Of a stretch of 64,000 bases of DNA, positions 31,378-43,235 are shown piece after piece (within the stretch, counting starts at the first letter, position 1; every line of letters starts with the position of its first letter). The stretch lies in contig JAXBDG010000004.1 of the NCBI GenBank assembly GCA_036320915.1, forward strand, positions 2,790,001 through 2,854,000, in the 5' to 3' direction. The translations under genes were made by a program, and so were the position numbers. This DNA comes from Linnemannia elongata. Lineage: Eukaryota; Mortierellomycota; Mortierellomycetes; Mortierellales; Mortierellaceae. The notes under the pieces are model-generated. The model ran no database searches. It was not told where the DNA came from and was given only the letters and a program-made list of their open reading frames with translations.

Positions 31378-33132
31378 GGTCTGTTTTGATGTGTGGGAGG
31401 TGTAAGAGTATAAAAAGAAGCGGTGAAAGGCGAAAAAGGTGGGGATGGTGGGAATGCAAAAAAGTCGACGAGGAGTGAAGAGAAAGAAGAAGGAAAAAAA
31501 GAGAAAAAGAGGTGTCTTTTATGTGGATCTTGAAAGTGGGGAAAGGAGAGTTGTTGTTTAAAGACAGACAGACACTCAGGTTTGATTGTTCGAGATCGAG
31601 ACAGAAACAGTTGAACGGTTATACAATAATGAGAAAAATATCCAATAAGGACAAGTTGAATGGGCGGTGGTTGGTCAAGGAAAGAGTTCAAGACAGACAG
31701 ACAGGAACATGGGGTGAGTTGAAAGGAGTGGGGAGGAGGGAAAAGGTGGTTATTTTGTCGGGCAGGTGTACAGATGTACTTCTTTGTCTTCGGACGATAT
31801 CTGTCAACGTTAGAGTGTTGCATATGAACCACAGTCAGAGAATGATTGATTACCCGTCTACTGTTTTGGCAATGGAAGTAGAACGAGTGCATCGTCGCCA
31901 GGTCAATTTCAACAAGGAGTGGGCTCGTCTCGACTCGATCCGGATAAAAGGACAATATGTATACCGCAGCATGATAATAAGCATGAGAAGCACTCTAACT
32001 GCAATTGACTAAGACGTACATGCGGAACCCTTTTCTTTTCTTTTGACGGATAAAACGATAGAAGGAGAGTAGGTGAGAGGACTACAGGTACTAGCGAGGG
32101 AGAGAACGCCAAACTCTAGTAGACAGGGAACATGCGCTGTGGAACGTAAAAATAGATCCGTCGATCAGGCACATTTCGTGTGGTGCTACTGAACACAGAA
32201 GGAAGAGAGGGGCTATCTCTGGTCACAAACAACAAATAACAAACTGAACGATAACATAAAAGGGCATAAAGGAAGGCGGATAAACCATTCATTCACTCTT
32301 AATGGATGTCGCATCGACAGCCTTGACACTGGCTGCTACTTCCAACTCGAACTAGCCATGTCATTGGGCAAAGAAAAGAAAAGAGCGAAAGAGCTGCTTC
32401 GCACTCAGAATCAACACACTCTTGTTTCTCCACAGCTGAATAGGAAAAAGGTACAAAACAGTCGAAGCGCCTGCCTCCATCCCCATACCTTTTCGTCATC
32501 AAAGTCCGGGTCATACACTCCACTTCTCTCTCCCCACAACTCACCACTGGGGTAAAGAGAGAACGAATGGTTCATCCTTACCCCACGGATACACAATACC
32601 ACACCCCTCACAGCCTACATCAAACAAAAAGAACTTGTCGCGCGGATTATGCTTTTCCCGAACACCAAAACACCCCTTCTCCCTCGCTCTCTATTCATAT
32701 CTAGAGTAAACACAATCAACCCCCCCCCCCCCCCCTGCTTAGCGAATATATCTGCATGCGTGTATTTTTTTTTCCCTTTTAGTGCAAAATGGTGTCGTTG
32801 GACATTTTGTTTTCTTTTTGTTGTCGTCGTCGCACAAAATCACACAAACGAACAGCAGGCTCAAAATGCATTATTGAATCAAGTCAAGTTTTCCCTTTAT
32901 CTCCTTTATTTCTTTTTCATTCAACCCATTACAATTTATCCAGAACTACTAAATAGGGGGGAGAAAAGAGGGGTAAAGGAAGGGTCTCTCATTGGGCTGA
33001 GACGAGGGCTGAGAGATGAGGCGATGAGAGACAACGAAGACGAGAAGTAGACGTAAAGGCGGCGATGAATGGCGATTCCTGTTGTACCCTACAGATGGTA
33101 GACCTACCAAACAGGAATAAGTTGTCTGAGGT
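31378..33132. other. Spacer upstream of the transporter gene
   Basis: The promoter side of the transporter gene. It is pyrimidine-rich on the minus strand to about 31520. A C17 tract lies at 32720-32736. Nothing here reads as a gene. Confidence 0.35.
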
Positions 33133-33351
33133 ATGGTCCAGCATTACGCGCTCCTTGCCTTGGCTACCCTTTTGGCGAGTGTCTCTTATGTTAGAGACAA
33201 AGCTGGCTCAAAAGAAGCTAGCACGTTCAGCTGCGCGTGTCCCATGGTATTAGAAATTTCATTCGACGCCGACGAGCATGGACATTGTGAACCTTACTAC
33301 CCCGGAGTAATCGTTTTCCACATGCTCCGGGGATCCCGGGTTTTGCGGTGA
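33133..33351 (+). CDS. Candidate small secreted protein
   Basis: A 72-residue frame begins MVQHYALLALATLLASVSYV, which has the n-region/h-region shape of a signal peptide. It continues with a short polar segment containing FSCACPM and EHGHCEPYYPG (three Cys). The ATG sits inside a GAGGTATGG context that could also be a splice donor, so the start is uncertain. GCG|GTGAGG near the end could be a donor leading to further exons. No family is recognised. The overlapping minus-strand frame is less protein-like. Confidence 0.3.
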   Translation: MVQHYALLALATLLASVSYVRDKAGSKEASTFSCACPMVLEISFDADEHGHCEPYYPGVIVFHMLRGSRVLR

Positions 33352-34846
33352 GGAGTATATTCAAGGCAGCTCTGCTTTGCTCAATTACAGATGAGCGGAC
33401 AAGCAAGAACATAATTAGACTTCTTGCTTGAGGTCTCACATTGGGGAAGAATCCGCGTTCGTTCTCTCGTGCCGGTAGTGGAGCGAGAGAGACTGTGGGG
33501 GAGTGTGGAGTTGCAATAAGGATCATCAGAGTGAAATGGCGGTGGGGATTGTAACGAGGAAAAATGAAAAAGAGAGAGAAAGAGAGAGTACTACCATGGC
33601 ATCGGCAATGTTCTGGTGTACGCCAATCCCTTTCCGCTATCTTTCCTGAAAGTGAAGTTGCGAGCGAAGCGATCCATCGTTTCTTCTTTGGGTAATGGGG
33701 GACATGTGTTAAAGGGAACTGAGGTACACTTGTCCATACACTCATGGGTGTAATCCTTCAAATGGAAGCGTACAGCCCTAGCAGCTTACATCGATAAGTA
33801 AAGCGACAACGAGGCACAACGGCCAGTGGCAAAGGGTAAGTAAGAAGTGAAGAAAGGGAAAGGAATAGGGGCGAACCAAAATAAGAGGTGAGAGAGCGCC
33901 TGTGAAAAAATGTAAAAACGCGCTAACGTCGGGCAGGGGAGTGAGAGGGGCAACGAGCACAAAACAAACATGTAGGAGAGACAAGTTATCCATACGACAA
34001 GGAGAGACGGATAGACGCGACTTACTTGTCCTATGTTCATCCTTGCCCTGACAGTCGGCATACATGAACGTGTATCCATCCCTCAGGTATATACTTGTTA
34101 CCAGGTAAAATTCCCTCGCTCTCCCTTTCCCTCTATGTTCATCCTCGCTTCCTTGCTTCCTCACTTCCCTCGATCATCCCTCGTTTATCTCTTCACAGTA
34201 GTGTGAAGAAAGAGAGGATTCCCCCTTCGATTGCCACTCTTCACGTCGACATAATATACACTCACTCATTCACAGAAAATCTGCTGATAGTGTTTTTGAG
34301 TGCTAGCGCAAGTCCAAGAGTCACCAGGAGCGTTAGTACGAAGAGTAGCAAGGGTGACAATGGTGTCCCCTCCTCCTTATTTCGCTTTATTGTTGATAAT
34401 GGATATGATCCTTGATTCCGGTTACTGCTCCGCTTTGCCTTTATTTTCTTTTCTTTTTTTCATGTGTTGTTGACCTACGTACCACGCAAGAAGTAGCATT
34501 AAACCTTTTCTGTTGCTTGTGCCTTATATCTTGTGTCTGTGCCAGTTGGTCGTGATTTCACTGACCTGCAACAGGCATGGCGACCAAACCCATGCAAGTA
34601 TACACACCAATTGATGCTGGTTGTTCAAAGGGGTACACTTCATCTGTTCGTTCTTTATTTATCAGAAGGGAAAGGAACCAAGCAGGTCTCCTCCCACTTC
34701 CTTTTTTTTTTATTTCTATTGGCCTTTTTCCTTTTCCTTTCTCTTCCTGCCCCTTTCCCCCTTTGCTCTCCTTCTCTACCTTCCACTTGCTCTCCGACCC
34801 ATTGCAACATAATACAGCATCACGAGGAACATCACTCTCACTCCAT

Positions 34847-34850
<4 letters not shown>
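33352..34850. other. Spacer upstream of the permease gene
   Basis: No supportable gene. Purine-rich sequence at 33540-33960 gives way to pyrimidine-rich sequence toward 34850. Confidence 0.35.

Positions 34851-34904
<54 letters not shown>
34851..34904. repeat. (TC)27 microsatellite upstream of the permease start
   Basis: 54 bp of TC dinucleotides end about 90 bp before the permease ATG at 34993. It lies in the probable 5' leader or core promoter. Confidence 0.95.
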
Positions 34905-34908
<4 letters not shown>

Positions 34909-34992
34909 TTTCTTTCCTCTTTCTCTCCCTCTTGTTCTTTTCTTCCTCTTTCTCATATACCCTTTTTACATACCATTTTATCTATTTGATAA

Positions 34993-37500
34993 ATGAGCGC
35001 CCTCGGCAACAACAGTAGCAAGGACGACGACACAAAGGATTACTATAACACGACGCCGACATGGAATCAACCACAACAACAAGACCAACTCGTCCTCACC
35101 AAGATCATGACCAACCCTGTCTCTGACAGCGATACCCTAAACAACGACTCTCCACACCTCCACCAACCCCCAGCCATCACCCCTGCAGCAGGAGCAGATG
35201 AAACTGGATTCTCTTCAGACCCCGAAAAGGGAGGCTATAGTAACAAGGATACGAGTATCCAGGGTGGCGAGAGCGGTAAAGATTCAATGACGACAACGAT
35301 ATTGGATCCAGTAGCGATAAAGAAGTTGAGGACCAAGATTGACTGGCGTCTGGTGCCGTTGGTTTCTGTGCTCTATTTGTGCGCTTTCTTGGACCGTGTC
35401 AATATCGGTAAGTCGCAAGGGGAAAGGAAGGGGGGAAGGGTGCATGTATGAATATGTCGACTGTTTGGTGTTTTGTGTTTAGTGCATTCCAGGACGCGAT
35501 CTTGTATTTATCATTTGTCTGTGCACTCACAAACACATGCAATTCGTTTTCCATTCTCTCTTCGCCGACATGGACATGGAACAGGAAATGCAAAGGTGGC
35601 AGGAATTGCGGTGGACTTGAAGTTGACGCCAGAAGAGTACAACTGGTCGCTATCGATCTTCTTCATTGGGTGAGTGAGTTTTCTTTTTCTCTTGTTCTTT
35701 GTCCATGTTTGCCGGTCCCAACATGGATGTTGTTATATCCTTAGAGGAAAGACGGAGGCGAAATAAACTCTAACCCCCTTATACTTTTCCTTACTTCCAT
35801 CTTCCTTCTCTCCGACACCCATCTCGCATCCTGGGCATCAAAAACCATGCACGACAATCCCTCCTTTCCCTTTCTCCTGTCCATCCTCCTCCCTCCGTCT
35901 CTTATCCTATCTCCATACATTCCTTCCCTATCTCCATCCAACCCTTCTTCACCTCCTCCCTATATGCAGATATGTCCTTTTCGAAGTATTTTCAAACATG
36001 TGTCTAAAACTAGCCGGCCCCCGCCGCTGGATCTCCTTCGTCATGATAGCCTGGGGCGGGATTATGATGGCCATGGCCGCCGTCACCAACGCCGCTGGCC
36101 TCCTCGCCGCACGGTTCTTCCTCGGCGTTGCTGAATGTGGACTTTTCCCCGGCGTGGTTTATTTGTTCTCGCTTTGGTATACTCGGGATGAACAGGCGTT
36201 GAGGAATGGAGTGTTCTTCAGTGCGGCCACTATGGCGGGTGCTTTTGGAGGCGTGCTGGCGTGGGCTTTGGAGCAGATGGAGGGCGTTCGGGGGCTTCAT
36301 GGTAAACATTTCTTTCATTGGTTTTTATAAATGACAGTTAGAGCCAACAACACTCAGGCTAACATCGTTCTTATTTCACATCAACCCACCTCAAATAGGC
36401 TGGCAATGGATCTTTCTCCTAGAGGGTCTCCCTACAGTCCTCCTCGCATTCGTCGTCCTCTACTTTCTCCCTGATTTCCCCGAAACTGCCACCTTCCTAA
36501 CTCCTGAAGAAAAAGACTTAACCATCCAACGACTCCGGATCGATGCCGGACCAGCAACAGAGACAAACTTTTCATGGCAACAATGCTGGATGGTTTTCAG
36601 GGATTGGAAGACATATATGCATATGATGACTTATATTTTGAGTACTGTTCCTACGTACTCATTGGCGTTCTTCTTGCCTAGTATCGTTGTTGGATTCAAA
36701 CTTGAGTAAGTACTGTTTTTGGTCTGCTCGATCCATTAGTTTGGTTTCGTCTTCGATTCTGCTTGACTACTAAAATCAGTACAGTGACACCTAACCATTC
36801 TCATTATCTACATGTCATAAAAGTCCATTGACGACACAGATCATGACGGCTCCTGCATACGCAATCGCATGCGTATGCACACTCTTTGGCGCCTTCTCGT
36901 CCGACAGACACCGCGAACGCGGTTTTCATTTCGCAATCCCTACAGCAACTGCGTGTATCGGATATGTCCTCCTCATCTTCACAAAGGATGGCTCAACCCT
37001 TGCACGCTACTGCTGTCTTACCCTTGCTGCGATTGGCAACTTTGCCGCCGTCCCACCCATGGTAACAATCGAGAGCGAGAGATAAAGAGAAAGAGATATT
37101 GTGGAATTGGTTCAGTGCACCTTGAACCTCACCAGACGACAACAAACTAACCCTTTTTCTTGAATATGATCACTCCCTATAGGTCTCATGGTTCACATCA
37201 AATATTGGAGGACACACGAAACGCGGCGTTGCAACAGCAGCAATCATATCCTTTGGGAACATTGGTGGCGCCATCGGGGGCCAAGTGTATCGGGCATCTG
37301 ATGAAGCCAACGGGTTTGTCAGAGGACACGCTATATGTGCCGGGTGCCTAGGCTTTTCTGTGTTTTTGATCTTGACGACAAAATATTTGTTGCATAGGGA
37401 GAATAAGAGGAGGGACCGGCTGACGAGCGAGGAGTTTGCGAAGGAGGCTGCGGGGGAGGAGCTATGTGATCTCCACCCCGCCTGGCGTTACATGACCTAA
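34993..37500 (+). CDS. MFS anion:cation symporter, DAL5/allantoate permease family
   Basis: Six exons: 34993-35407, 35585-35669, 35970-36301, 36399-36705, 36824-37061 and 37183-37500. They sum to 565 codons (564 residues) with every phase matching. A disordered 110-residue cytoplasmic tail precedes KIDWRLVPLVSVLYLCAFLD and RVNIGNAK, the typical first span and loop of this family. GYVLFEVFSN, GPRRWISF and ARFFLGVAECGLFPGVVYLFS follow, then the second six-span half. Characterised members import allantoate, nicotinate, pantothenate, biotin precursors or dipeptides; the substrate is not predictable here. The protein sits in the plasma membrane. An unusual point is GYVLFEVFSN instead of the common GYVLFEVPSN. 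Confidence 0.93.
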
Positions 37501-37828
37501 ATCGAGTGAAGGAAAGATATAATGCATTCGAAAACTACTACTAAATAATAATATCCTCAATTTTGAACCATTATTGCAATTGAACCATTGAACTAAGCGC
37601 CTTCAATTATCCCACGGTGAGGTGAGGCGCGTGACCCGTTGTTGCTGACAGAAAGTCATGCCGAACCTCTTACTTTTTGAGCTTCGCATTTCCTTTTCTC
37701 TTCTCCTTTATTACACTTTCCTCATTCCGTACACATACCTTCTCTCTGACTCATACCTCACTCACTTCACCCCTCACAAAGCGCTCATTAACACACTCAC
37801 ACATTCACCCTCACCTCTACCAACAACC

Positions 37829-38952
37829 ATGGCTGCAACAATCATCAATGCAAAGGCACCAATTCGAGTCGCCCTCCTCGTCTGTGGAACCCCTATCCCC
37901 GCTGTTGCTGAACCCTATGGAGAGTACCCCGCCATCTTCAACAACCTGCTCCAAGACGGTCTGAAGGAACTCAAGGAGAGAAAGACGGTTGGCCCCGACA
38001 CAGAATTGATTCTAGAGGGTTTCGATGTCCGCGAGGACAAATACCCAGAGCGTTTGTCTGACTATGATGGAATTCTAATTTCTGGCAGCGGTATGTGCCA
38101 CCTCCCTCTCGCTTCTTCAACTGACCGCTGTCATCGAACCGTGGACATGTTTATTTTAGACGACCGTCGCTCACACCTTCTCCCTCTCTTTGTGTCTGAC
38201 CTCTTTAGCGTCGAATGCCTATGACGACTTGCCCTGGATCAACAAGCTGGTGGACTATGTCGCAAAGTTCCCTAGGGACAACGAGGCACCCAAGATTGTT
38301 GGAATCTGCTTTGGACATCAGATCATTGGACGAGCCTTCAAAGCCAATGTCAGCAAGAGCACCCGCGGATGGGAGGTACAATCTTCTATCAAGAACTTGA
38401 GCCGTTGGCTGAACATATATGCTTCAGGATATCGAAACACATGTTTCTAACAGGGTTCCTTTTGGTTCAATTCTTCTTATTTCATAGTTGGGCTGGACTT
38501 TGACTGATTTTACTGAAGAGGGCAAGAAGTTCTGGAAGGAGGACTCTATGGTATGTCGTCAATTGACCCCGAAAAGGATATGTTCTTGTTCCTGCTTGAT
38601 TCTTGAAGCTGCCTTCGCCACACTAACTCAGCTCTCCTATACACAATAACAATGTGAATAGAGGATTCAAGAGCTTCATCAGGATGTGGTACATGATGTG
38701 CCTGCAGGATTTACACTTTTGGCGTCAACGGCGCACACGACGAACCAGTCGATGATATCCGAGGATGGCAGGATTGTGACCCTCCAGGGCCACCCCGAAT
38801 TCACTGGGCCTATTATGAGAGAGTTTATCACGGTTAGAACCGCTAATGGCACGTTTAGCAAGGAACTATCTGAGGCGTCGATGAAGGTTGTCGATAATAC
38901 CCTGGACCGCGCCACTGTTGCCGCTCGCATCGTTGACTTTGTTCGCACATAA
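37829..38952 (+). CDS. Class I glutamine amidotransferase-like protein
   Basis: Four exons: 37829-38090, 38209-38375, 38488-38550 and 38662-38952, in phase, giving 260 residues. The nucleophile elbow is GICFGHQIIGRAF, and the GHPEF near residue 220 supplies the His and Glu of the catalytic triad, so the enzyme looks active. The N-terminal strand (IRVALLVCGTPI) and DYDGILISGS are typical of GATase1 folds of the GMP-synthase-like, stand-alone type (compare the yeast YLR126C group). The physiological substrate is unknown; members hydrolyse glutamine or gamma-glutamyl compounds. No signal peptide is visible, so it is probably cytosolic. Confidence 0.9.
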
Positions 38953-39343
38953 TCTAGAAAGTAATAATTTGGTGGCGTTGGAAAAATGGTGACGTATAGA
39001 ATTCTGAATCCATCGTATGTGATGGGATTGTTCGCAAACACAAAATTATTGGCCGTGGGGCAAAATCCATTTTTTCCTCCTCTTTTTTTACCGCATATTT
39101 CCAACATGAGCACTTTCGAAAAAGTAATGAGAATTGCACAACAGACAACAACCATGGAGGGTGTGTCCTTGTGAAGGGAAACTATAAGCATCGCGAAGGA
39201 ACAGGAGGATCATACTCGAGTCAAACTCGTAGCACCGGGATTCACCAACAATCTTCATCCTTCAGGAATCAGGATCAACCTTCTACCAGCATCCTTTTTG
39301 TGGCACCTCGAGGGTCCAGCGCCAACTAGGACCTTTGTTCTCG

Positions 39344-40881
39344 ATGGTGACCATGGGACTTCTTGCGACTTGCAGTAATCTTCTAGTGGTTACGGACGAA
39401 CGTTTGATCCTGTCCACGAGTGCATCGGCATCATCACGAAGATCGATCATCCCGCTGGCCAACCTTTTTTTTTTCGACCTCGAATCCCATGACGAATCTT
39501 TGATTCTGGACCTACGGTCGATGTCCTCAACCGAGCTCCGGGATGTACAAACTCGTTCTACAAACCACACCAAATTCACCACAAACTCTCAAGGAATCAG
39601 ATTGTTACCATCATCCACCCAAACCGACCTACTTGAAATCTCATCGATCCCCGATTCACCCAAGGACCCCAGTACCATACCATACACCTTCGAAGTTGAG
39701 GCTAACCAACTCACTTCCTCTTTCGACTCCTTTCTATGATAGGTGGTTGTCATCGACGGTAAGGGCCACCTTTTGGGTCGCCTTGCCTCCATTGTTGCCA
39801 AGCAGGCCCTCACCGGTCAGCGTGTCGTTGTCGTCCGCTGCGAGGAGTTGAACGTCTCTGGTTCCTTCTTCCGTAACAAGCGTAAGTCCTCTGTTTCCTT
39901 TTGGACACTTTTTTCTACCGTTTTGTTTTGTTACTGTTATTAGTGTGCGCGGCAGTTCAATTGGTTGCTTTGCAGGAGTCAGAAAGTACCGTCGGCAGGA
40001 CAAGGACATGGAAGCTTACAACAGAACAGGAGCGTCTGCCGGACCACCTTCGACCGTGCTGTTTGCTATTATGCACCTCCCATCAAAGATGCATTCAACG
40101 AATGCCCTTTGTGGGTCGATAGGGAGTTGTTTGCTTGCAAGCAGCTTTTCTCTTTTTGAGTGTGTACTCTTTCGCCATCCCTTTATTTGCGCCGGCACTG
40201 TTCAATATTCTCTGTCGGCACATCCAGCATGCCTGAGACCATACTGCAGCACACGACAAAGCAACCAACATATCCTGCTGTCTGGTTACCCTCGACACGC
40301 CCAGATCAACACCTAACACCCCAGCAGTCATTGAAATAACCACCCAACAACACAGCCAACAATCACAGCTATCGCAAGAGAAAGCACAACCACTAACCCA
40401 TTCTTGTAATGCAACATTACGATAAATAGTGAAGTACCACGCTTTCCTCCGCAAGCGTTGCGTTGTCAACCCCGCTCGTGGTGCCTTCCATTTCCGTGCC
40501 CCCTCGCGCATCTTCTACCGCGCTATCCGCGGAATGGTCCCCCACAAGACTGCCCGTGGTGCCGCCGCTCTTGACCGCATCAAGTTGTTCGAGGGTGTTC
40601 CCCCTCCTTACGACCGCATGAAGCGCATGGTCGTCCCCTCGGCCCTCCGCGTCCTCAAGCTCAAGCCCGGCCGCAAGTACTGCACCATCAAGCGTGTCTC
40701 GCACGAGGTCGGCTGGAAGTACAACGATGTTGTTGCCAACCTCGAGGAGAAGCGCAAGGTCAAGTCCAAGGCTTTCTACGAGCGCAAGAAGGCCATTGCC
40801 AACGTCCGTGCCAAGGCTGCCTCTGCCAAGTCCTCCGAGTTGGCTGCCGTCCAGGAGAAGATCTCTGCTCTCGGATACTAA
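39344..40881 (+). CDS. RPL16: Large-subunit ribosomal protein uL13 (L13a/L16)
   Basis: Exons 39743-39881 and 40430-40881 encode [20 protein letters not shown] through the C-terminal AALGY end, covering the whole family, including [18 protein letters not shown] across the 548-nt intron and the invariant [20 protein letters not shown]. The first coding base in exon 39743 needs an upstream start. The simplest solution is a one-codon first exon, ATG at 39344-39346 directly followed by GTGACC, giving about 197 residues, close to yeast L16 (199). That exon is inferred and its donor is non-ideal. Codons are strongly biased to C-ending forms, as expected of a highly expressed gene. The long intron 2 could host a small RNA, but I see no clear snoRNA boxes. 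Confidence 0.9.
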
Positions 40882-41332
40882 ACACAGCACGTTTATTTTC
40901 TCGCTTGCTCTTTTTTTTTCGAGTCAAAGGACCACATGTAGTTGTTGTGCTGGGATAAGAAATTATTGAAGGAAAGAAAAAAAAACAACAATTAAAAACA
41001 ATGAATTGATTGCTTTTTGCTTGGAAAAGAACCCTTTTTTGTATCTCTGTCTTTGGTCTTTGACCATGGTTCTTGATGCTGTTGCTATGCAATGACTGAT
41101 AACGGGCTGGCTGGTTATGTCGGCTTAAACCTTTTACTCGACAGAGACTCAGAGAGTGAACAAATGGACTTGCCCACACGTGATCCAAGCCACCAAAACA
41201 TGATTAATTTTTGCAGCCCAGCGATGCACTTTTTTTTGTGTTGGGTCCAAAGAATAAGAACAAGTTGACAGTTGAAACGGATTTCTTCTTCCTCCACCCC
41301 CCTCCTACTCCTCACTCCCGACATAGATCATC
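40882..41332. other. Intergenic spacer between RPL16 and OLA1
   Basis: 451 bp between two co-directional, highly biased genes. It holds the RPL16 3' end and the OLA1 promoter; a CT-rich stretch lies at 41283-41325, directly before the OLA1 ATG. No other feature is visible. Confidence 0.4.
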
Positions 41333-43235
41333 ATGCCACCAAAGAAGGCCGCCACCGAAGAGAAGATCCTTTTGGGTCGTCCCTCCAACAACTTGAAGAT
41401 TGGTGTCGTCGGTCTCCCCAACGTCGGGTACGCATCTTCATTCCTTTTCATTCTTGTTGTGGATGCTGTACTTGAGAACATGCAGCGACAAAACAAGGGC
41501 GGAATATAGGATAATTGTTCGACAACGAGCGACAGGGACGATAAGCAATTTGAGGCAACGGACAATGCCATTCTAATAGACAGGAACGATTCGATATTAT
41601 TGCTACTGGGATAAAGCAATATGGGCCATGGAGCAATTGAACCTGGATTTCATGCTGTGTCCTATCTACGGCCGGAGACCCATGAACAAAATCAAAGAAC
41701 CCTGTTGGCTAACTGCGGCTCGATCATCTTCCCCTTTCTCTCCATATCCCCTTTCTGCGCCTCACTTCCTTGTCATCTACGACCTATTCCTACCTCTCCT
41801 ACAACACCCTCCTGCTTCTCATGATATAGCAAGTCGACCTTCTTCAACGCCATCACCAACTCGTCGGCCCCCGCTGAGAACTTCCCTTTCTGTACCATTG
41901 GTATGTCCAAGATCCCCATCTTTCTTGTTATTTTGTTGCGACGAATGTCATTATCTGTGCTCTGGCCACCTCGCAACCTATGTGTTGGATTAGGATTCTT
42001 ACTGGAAAGAACATTTCTTTTCGTCCAATTGATAAATAGATCCCGAGGAGTCTCGCGTCGCTGTTCCTGATGCTCGTCTTGATGTATGTTGACAGCAACA
42101 ACCAGGGCCGCAGCTCCCTGCCCCTGAGAACTATTTGCGCTTGCTACAACAACAACTGATCCCAAAACCAATTCAGGATGACGGAGCAACAAGAAAACTA
42201 ACGAACTATGTTGAATCAACGACGAACAACTATAAAAAACAATAGATCCTCATGGAGAAGTTCAAGTCGACGACCAAGATCCCCGCTTGGTTGACTGTCA
42301 TTGATATTGCAGGATTGGTCAAGGGAGCTTCTGCTGGAGAGGGACTCGGTAACGCCTTCTTGTCGCACGTCCGTGCCGTTGACGCCATCTTCCACGTCTG
42401 CCGTGCCTTCGACGAGGCCGATGTCATCCACGTCGACGGTGAGGTCAACCCCATCAAGGATCTCGAGGTCATTCACCACGAGCTCCGTCTCAAGGACGAG
42501 GAGTTCATCAAGAACGCCATTGCCGATCTCAAGAAGACCATGGGCAAGTTGGGCTCGAACAACACTGCCCCCGAGCGTGCCCGTCAGGCTGAGATGGCCA
42601 TTCTCGAGAAGTTGTTGAAGATGGTTGCTGAGGATCACAAGGATATCCGTACCGGAGACTGGACCAACAAGGAGGTCGAGGTCATCAACCCCCTCATGTT
42701 GTTGACTGCCAAGCCCGTCATCTACTTGTGCAACTTGTCCGAGAACGACTACATCCGCAAGAAGAACAAGTGGTTGGCCAAGATCCACGCCTGGATCCAG
42801 GCCAACAACCCCGGCGATGTCCTCATTCCCTTCTCTGGTTCGCTCGAGTCGCGCATCTCTGAGATGTCCGATGCTGAGCGCGAGGAGGAGTTGAAGAAGA
42901 TCGGAACCGTTTCGGCCCTCCCCAAGATTGTCGTCTCTGGATACGGTGCTTTGAACCTGATCTACTACTTCACCGCTGGCCCCATGGAGGCGAGATGCTG
43001 GACCATTCGCAAGGGCACTAAGGCCCCTCAGGCCGCCGGTGTCATTCACACAGATTTCGAGCGTGGTTTCATTATGGCCGAGACCATGCGTTACGACGAC
43101 TTGAACGAGCTCGGCTCTGAGGCTGCTGTCAAGGCTGCTGGAAAGTACGCCCAGAAGGGTCGTGAGTACATTGTTCAGGACGGTGATATTATTCACTTCA
43201 AGTTCAACGTTACTGCCCAGCCCAAGAAGAAGTAA
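41333..43235 (+). CDS. OLA1: Obg-like ATPase 1
   Basis: Four exons: 41333-41427, 41830-41900, 42040-42083 and 42246-43235, giving 399 residues (human OLA1 396). The G1 motif GLPNVGKS (27-34) is split by intron 1. [15 protein letters not shown] is the switch I-proximal signature. [20 protein letters not shown] is the G3 region of the Obg/YchF class. [10 protein letters not shown] replaces the NKxD of GTP-specific enzymes, as in ATP-preferring OLA1. A TGS domain forms the C terminus ([20 protein letters not shown]). By family knowledge it is a cytosolic ATPase linked to translation and stress responses. Codon bias is strong, like RPL16 next door. A 349-codon antisense frame over exon 4 is a by-product of that bias. 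Confidence 0.96.

Noticed and set aside
31170..31955. 261-codon minus-strand frame upstream of the transporter
   Set aside because: It overlaps exon 1 and intron 1 of the transporter in another frame; its composition is that of pyrimidine-rich leader DNA.
40417..40890. Antisense open frame over RPL16 exon 3
   Set aside because: Same codon-bias artefact; the sense strand is an unmistakable uL13 protein.
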